Below, piece by piece: positions 6,999 to 10,248 of a stretch of DNA of 10,248 nt. This DNA is from JALONO01 sp038209965. GTDB lineage: Bacteria; Bacteroidota; Bacteroidia; Cytophagales; Thermoflexibacteraceae. How positions within the stretch are numbered: the first letter of the stretch is position 1; every line of letters starts with the position of its first letter. Location: positions 1-10,248 of the forward strand of contig JBBQXF010000148.1 in the NCBI GenBank assembly GCA_038209965.1, read 5' to 3'. The position numbers and the translations under genes were made by a program. Under the pieces are notes generated by a model that was not told where the DNA came from, did no database searches, and saw only the letters and a list, made by a program, of their open reading frames with translations.

Positions 6999-7715
6999 CT
7001 AGGCCCCAAAACGTTGGAGCAACACCTTCCTGGAAATGTCTTTTACCATTCCATTCTCGCAAAACAGGACCCGGGCGGGGTGTCGTTTCAAGAAACCATG
7101 ATTATGGGTAGCCATGAGGATGGCGGTGCCGCTCCCATTGATCCGGACAAAAAGATCGAGGATTTCCGCCGAGACGGTTGGATCCAGGTTGCCGGTTGGC
7201 TCATCAGCAAACAGGATGTGTGGTTCGTTGATCAGCGCCCGGGCAATGGCCACCCGCTGCTGTTCGCCCCCCGAGAGTTGGTGGGGCATCTTTTGCTGGA
7301 CGGTTTCCAGGCCCACCATCATCATCACGGTGCTCAAGCGCTCTTTCATCTTGGCTTTGCTACCCCACCCGGTGGCCCGCATCACAAAGAGCAAGTTCTC
7401 GGCCACGGTGCGATCAGCAAACAATTGGAAATCCTGAAAAATGATCCCGATCCGGCGGCGCAATTGCGGTATGTTATCCCGCTTCAGCTTGTGGAGCTTA
7501 TATCCAGCTACTTCCGCTTCCCCATTGGCCAAGGCCAAATCAGCGTAGAGAGTGCGCAATATGGAGCTTTTCCCGCTCCCGGTCTTGCCCACCAAATACA
7601 CAAACTCCCCTTTTAAAATCTCAAAATTCAATTGTCGGATCACTACACTGCCATCTTCCTGCACCACACTGACATCCTTCGCCGTGACAACAGCGGTTTG
7701 ATTGGTCAAATCCAT
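6999..7715 (-). CDS. ftsE: Cell-division ABC transporter ATP-binding protein FtsE
   Basis: FtsE is the cytoplasmic ATPase that, with the membrane protein FtsX, couples ATP hydrolysis at the division site to peptidoglycan hydrolase activation. The 238-residue product has every ABC element: Walker A GKTGSGKS (43-50), Q-loop Gln94 in IIFQDFQLF, signature LSGGEQQR (147-154), Walker B ILFADE (167-172) and the switch His204 in MATHNHG. The wording around Q-loop and Walker B (QDFQLF, DEPTGNLDP) is the FtsE/LolD/MacB type. FtsE fits because the protein is short and the genomic setting has no lipoprotein-export partner, but LolD-like identity is not fully excluded. No ftsX is adjacent, as is common in Bacteroidota. 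ATG at 7715 begins MDLTNQTAV, slightly longer than enterobacterial FtsE (about 222). The ceramidase-like gene lies 119 bases upstream on the same strand. Confidence 0.88.
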   Translation of the reverse strand: MDLTNQTAVVTAKDVSVVQEDGSVVIRQLNFEILKGEFVYLVGKTGSGKSSILRTLYADLALANGEAEVAGYKLHKLKRDNIPQLRRRIGIIFQDFQLFADRTVAENLLFVMRATGWGSKAKMKERLSTVMMMVGLETVQQKMPHQLSGGEQQRVAIARALINEPHILFADEPTGNLDPTVSAEILDLFVRINGSGTAILMATHNHGFLKRHPARVLFCENGMVKDISRKVLLQRFGA

Positions 7716-7785
7716 ACGTACAAAATGCGAGGGGGTAAACGCTTAAGTTCAGTCGGATGAAAACGACTATGTTTTGTTATTATTG

Positions 7786-7808
7786 GATTTATGCTTTAGA
7801 TTTATGCT
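7786..7808. repeat. Short direct repeat upstream of ftsE
   Basis: GATTTATGCT occurs at 7786-7795 and again at 7799-7808, 13 bases apart start to start. It lies between the ceramidase-like stop and the ftsE start, just downstream of the candidate ftsE -7 box on the minus strand. It may be a regulator site or chance in AT-rich DNA. Confidence 0.35.
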
Positions 7809-7815
7809 ACGAATA

Positions 7816-7823
7816 CAAATTTA
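7816..7823 (-). promoter_or_regulatory. Candidate -7 box for ftsE
   Basis: The minus strand reads TAAATTTG, an exact TAnnTTTG match, 100 bases upstream of the ftsE ATG. No TTTG -33 element is found at the usual distance. If active, it gives ftsE a promoter of its own in the 119-base gap after the ceramidase-like gene. Confidence 0.35.
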
Positions 7824-7834
7824 GTTTAAATATT

Positions 7835-9217
7835 TCAGAATTTTTCGATCATTGACTCGATCATTTCAAGAAAATATCCTCCCTTACCCGGCCCGACCCA
7901 GTTCATCTCGCGGATTTCTGGCGCGTGCAGGGTGTTATAATAGTGATCGGGGGTAATGTAGCCGGTATAGCCCCCGTTGAAACTGGTGATCAGCAATTCT
8001 TTGTGCATTCGCTGGGCCACCGGGGCCAATTCGGCCATCAACTCGCCCGAAAAATCACAAGGAGTCCCGATCAAACGCAGATCATTGATTTTCAGCACAT
8101 TTATCCACAGATCGCGCTGGCCAAACAAGGCATCAAAGACCGAGGATCGCACCCGGATCCGGTCAGTGATCCTGAGTTGGGCCTCCCCCAAGTCCACGGG
8201 CAAGTGCCAAATCCCCAGCGATTTGACCTGAGCCGTGGACAGTGTATCTAGGCAGGGCAAAGCAGCTTGGGCCAAGCCCTCCCCCACTCGTTTGGCCATG
8301 GGGTAGCCCTCGCCCGGCCCGTCCCAATGCGGCGCGTGGCTGGCCACCATGCCCGCCCCAAACATGGCAAACTCGACTTTACCGCTTTGCTCCAAAGCAT
8401 CCACCAAGTAGCCGGGATAATCGCGGCCCACCTCCAACACCGTGGGATCGGTGCAGGTAGGATGCGCCTGATAAGCCGCGAACACCGCTGTTTGGCCCGA
8501 TTGGACCACGATTTTGAGCAGGCGCAACCCAGCATCCACCCGCCCGCCGTCCAGCAGGCGGTGGTGCACAAACGCAGGCACTGCTACTTCGCCATAGCCA
8601 ATTTGGGCCGGGCTGGCCAGTTGTTGGGCCCGCCCGAGGGCCACGGTCACGGCTTGGGCCAACCCATCCACCATTTTTTTATCGTACTTGCCCGCCAATA
8701 AGTAGCCCGCCGGATGCTCGGCCCAGCCACCAGTGCCATTATGGGTATGGGTGGCAACCCAATAAATGTGTTGCTTTGCTACTCCACTCCCGGCCAGCAC
8801 CTCGGGCAGTGCAGCCACCACCGCTGGCGGAAAAACTGCCAGATCAGCACTGACAATGGCCATTCTCGCCTGATCCTTTTCCAAATAAATGACCCGGATA
8901 TACAAGGAATCGTGGATCTGCTGAAAACCCGAACGGCTGATCCCGTACCCGGCCAAAGGGCTGGATTGGGCGGGGGTAATGTTCACTTTGGCCCAGCCAG
9001 CCAACAATGGCCCGGTGCCCTGAGTGCTGGCCATACTGCCAGACCCCGACGACAAACGCGCCATTGTTGGCTGATAATAAGCAGTTTGGCGGTAAGGTGT
9101 GGTGTCCACACTGGTAAATAGCAGCAGGCCCAAACCAAGAACCAAAGCCATTATTAGCAAGCCAATCCAAAGAATTTTATGATAAAAGTGCAAAGTGCCA
9201 ACAGTTTTATGCCCCAA
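7835..9217 (-). CDS. Membrane-anchored neutral/alkaline ceramidase-like amidohydrolase
   Basis: Neutral ceramidases are zinc enzymes that cut the amide bond of ceramide into sphingosine and a fatty acid. The 460-residue product has an uncleaved-looking anchor helix (about 15-36) and then an outward-facing domain. Visible family motifs, numbered from 9217, are AGWAKVNITP (73-82), AGYG (89-92), ATHTHNGTGG (155-164, expected zinc histidines), YQAHPT (249-254, a further zinc-ligand candidate), AMFGAGMVASHAP (284-296, where Ser293 lies near the expected nucleophile), TPCDFSGEL (385-393, with the conserved Glu392) and NGGYTGYITPDHYY (414-427). The characterised Pseudomonas enzyme is about 670 residues; this protein lacks the C-terminal domain and is near the length of Bacteroidota short forms, so the substrate is not certain. 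TTG at 9217 is tentative: TTG at 9193 or ATG at 9151 are alternatives, the latter cutting into the helix. Confidence 0.85.
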   Translation of the reverse strand: MGHKTVGTLHFYHKILWIGLLIMALVLGLGLLLFTSVDTTPYRQTAYYQPTMARLSSGSGSMASTQGTGPLLAGWAKVNITPAQSSPLAGYGISRSGFQQIHDSLYIRVIYLEKDQARMAIVSADLAVFPPAVVAALPEVLAGSGVAKQHIYWVATHTHNGTGGWAEHPAGYLLAGKYDKKMVDGLAQAVTVALGRAQQLASPAQIGYGEVAVPAFVHHRLLDGGRVDAGLRLLKIVVQSGQTAVFAAYQAHPTCTDPTVLEVGRDYPGYLVDALEQSGKVEFAMFGAGMVASHAPHWDGPGEGYPMAKRVGEGLAQAALPCLDTLSTAQVKSLGIWHLPVDLGEAQLRITDRIRVRSSVFDALFGQRDLWINVLKINDLRLIGTPCDFSGELMAELAPVAQRMHKELLITSFNGGYTGYITPDHYYNTLHAPEIREMNWVGPGKGGYFLEMIESMIEKF

Positions 9218-9222
9218 AAGTA
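9215..9222 (-). promoter_or_regulatory. Candidate -7 box near the ceramidase-like start
   Basis: The minus strand reads TACTTTTG, an exact TAnnTTTG match. It overlaps the TTG at 9217 used as the open-frame start. If it is a real -7 box, transcription begins near 9208, and translation must begin downstream at TTG 9193 or ATG 9151. No clear -33 box was found. Confidence 0.3.
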
Positions 9223-9276
9223 CTAGATTAAAGGCTGGATTGTGTTTTCCTTACGTTTTGTCGTTCTAAACCCACT

Positions 9277-10248
9277 ATGTTTGAGCCTCGCGATAGCAAG
9301 AAACCATTGCTTTCATTTTTTACATCGGTTGAGCAATTCTACCAAAAGTACCAGCACCGGCCCAAGCAATTGGTTCGGTGGGCCAATGATCGGTTGGGGC
9401 TTGTTCGCCAATGCTCGCCCAAGTCCTACTTCACTACACTATTTTGTCTGCTGTTGCTGTGCTCCTTTTTCCTGTTGCACTCTATTTTTCCGATCAGTAC
9501 CCAAGTCGCTTTTTCGCGGGTGGTGATGGCCCGCGATACCACCGTGCTGGCCGCCTATTTGAGTACCGACGATAAATGGCGGATGAAAACCGAGCTGGCA
9601 GAAATCACCCCAGAACTTCGTAAAGCTTTTTTGAACAAAGAGGACAAATATTTTTATTATCATCCCGGCATCAATCCCATTGCCATTGGCCGGGCCATGA
9701 TCAACAACTTGCTGAACCAGCGGATCACCTCCGGGGCATCGACCATCACCATGCAGGTGGCCAGGTTGCTGGCACCCAAAAAACGCAGCTATACCAACAA
9801 ATCGGTCGAGATGTTCCGGGCCCTCCAACTCGAGTGGATGTTCACCAAGGAGGAAATCCTGCAACTGTACCTCAACTTGGCTCCCTATGGCGGCAATATC
9901 GAGGGCGTTAAGGCCGCCTCCCTGCTCTACTTTGGCCGCATGCCCGATAAGCTGAGTTTGGCCCAAGTGATCACGCTCACCATTGTGCCCAACCGCCCCA
10001 CTTCGCTTGCCCTAGGTAAAAATAATGGGTTGGTGGAGCGGGAACGCAACAAACTATTGATCAAATTTGCCGAAAACGGGGTGTTTGCCCCCCAAGATCT
10101 GGCCGATGCGCAATTGGAACCTTTGCAAGCCGAGCGGCAAAATCCACCCAACTTGGCCATCCACTTCGCCAATTTTGTGCACCAGCACCTGCCGGGCAGC
10201 ACGGCCAATGTTTACACCACTATTGAGGCCAATGTGCAAGACAAGGTG
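9277..10248 (+). CDS. pbpC: Penicillin-binding protein 1C (partial, N-terminal 324 codons)
   Basis: PBP1C is a membrane-anchored peptidoglycan synthase with a GT51 glycosyltransferase domain followed by a penicillin-binding domain. The frame is open from ATG 9277 to the last base of the window, so the transpeptidase part is cut off. A cytoplasmic tail (1-50) precedes a transmembrane helix (about 52-71). The GT51 domain shows NKEDKYFYYHPG (120-131, catalytic Glu122), TSGASTITMQVARLL (151-165) and TKEEILQLYLNLAPYGGNIEG (190-210 region, second conserved acidic site). The phrases DDKWRMKT (98-105) and GGNIEGVKAASLLYFG (204-219) are typical of PBP1C rather than PBP1A/1B. The cytoplasmic tail of about 50 residues is longer than usual. 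The ceramidase-like gene is divergent, with only 59 bases between the starts, so the promoters must be close together or overlap. Confidence 0.93.
   Translation, partial: MFEPRDSKKPLLSFFTSVEQFYQKYQHRPKQLVRWANDRLGLVRQCSPKSYFTTLFCLLLLCSFFLLHSIFPISTQVAFSRVVMARDTTVLAAYLSTDDKWRMKTELAEITPELRKAFLNKEDKYFYYHPGINPIAIGRAMINNLLNQRITSGASTITMQVARLLAPKKRSYTNKSVEMFRALQLEWMFTKEEILQLYLNLAPYGGNIEGVKAASLLYFGRMPDKLSLAQVITLTIVPNRPTSLALGKNNGLVERERNKLLIKFAENGVFAPQDLADAQLEPLQAERQNPPNLAIHFANFVHQHLPGSTANVYTTIEANVQDKV

Noticed and set aside
7014..7616. Rightward open frame of 200 codons opposite ftsE
   Set aside because: All ABC ATPase motifs are on the minus strand; the opposite frame has no recognisable domain.
9439..9966. 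Leftward open frame of 175 codons opposite pbpC
   Set aside because: The plus-strand frame encodes a clear GT51 domain, so this frame is a shadow.
1..10248. CRISPR array, insertion sequence, prophage, toxin-antitoxin or defence genes
   Set aside because: No regularly spaced repeats, transposase, integrase, terminal inverted repeats or recognisable defence domains were found; gene content is typical chromosomal core and envelope functions.

Overview
The window looks like ordinary chromosomal DNA from a member of the Bacteroidota, possibly the Saprospiria/Saprospirales; that finer placement is a guess. Supporting signs: several gene starts have no Shine-Dalgarno sequence ahead of them, several upstream regions carry the TAnnTTTG -7 box typical of this phylum, ftsE stands apart from ftsX, and the pbpC, ceramidase-like and STAS/SEC14-like proteins have the style of Bacteroidota homologues.

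Layout from left to right. The left edge holds the first 43 codons of a leftward secreted protein, perhaps a 7TMR-DISMED2-type sensor. After about 400 bases without a gene comes leftward guaA (GMP synthase) with a clear intrinsic terminator. Next is a small rightward STAS/SEC14-like gene. It converges on a leftward PlsC-type acyltransferase with a long C-terminal extension. Upstream of that lies a leftward gene for a membrane-anchored sensor/HAMP/SpoIIE-type phosphatase with its own terminator. A 332-base gap with another terminator follows, then leftward ftsE, then a leftward membrane-anchored neutral-ceramidase-like protein. A 59-base divergent gap separates this from rightward pbpC (penicillin-binding protein 1C), which runs off the right edge.

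The genes do not form one obvious operon. The ceramidase-like gene and ftsE (119-base gap), and the phosphatase and acyltransferase genes (289-base gap with a terminator between), share a strand but are probably separate units. A loose envelope theme is visible: cell-wall synthesis (pbpC), the division ABC ATPase (ftsE), lipid acyl transfer and ceramide/amide hydrolysis. I found no CRISPR array, mobile element, RNA gene, prophage or defence island, and no strong sign of a new multi-gene system. The most useful second looks are the unpaired sensor phosphatase with an STAS-like protein nearby, the ceramidase-like enzyme with an uncertain start, and a short repeated intergenic motif.
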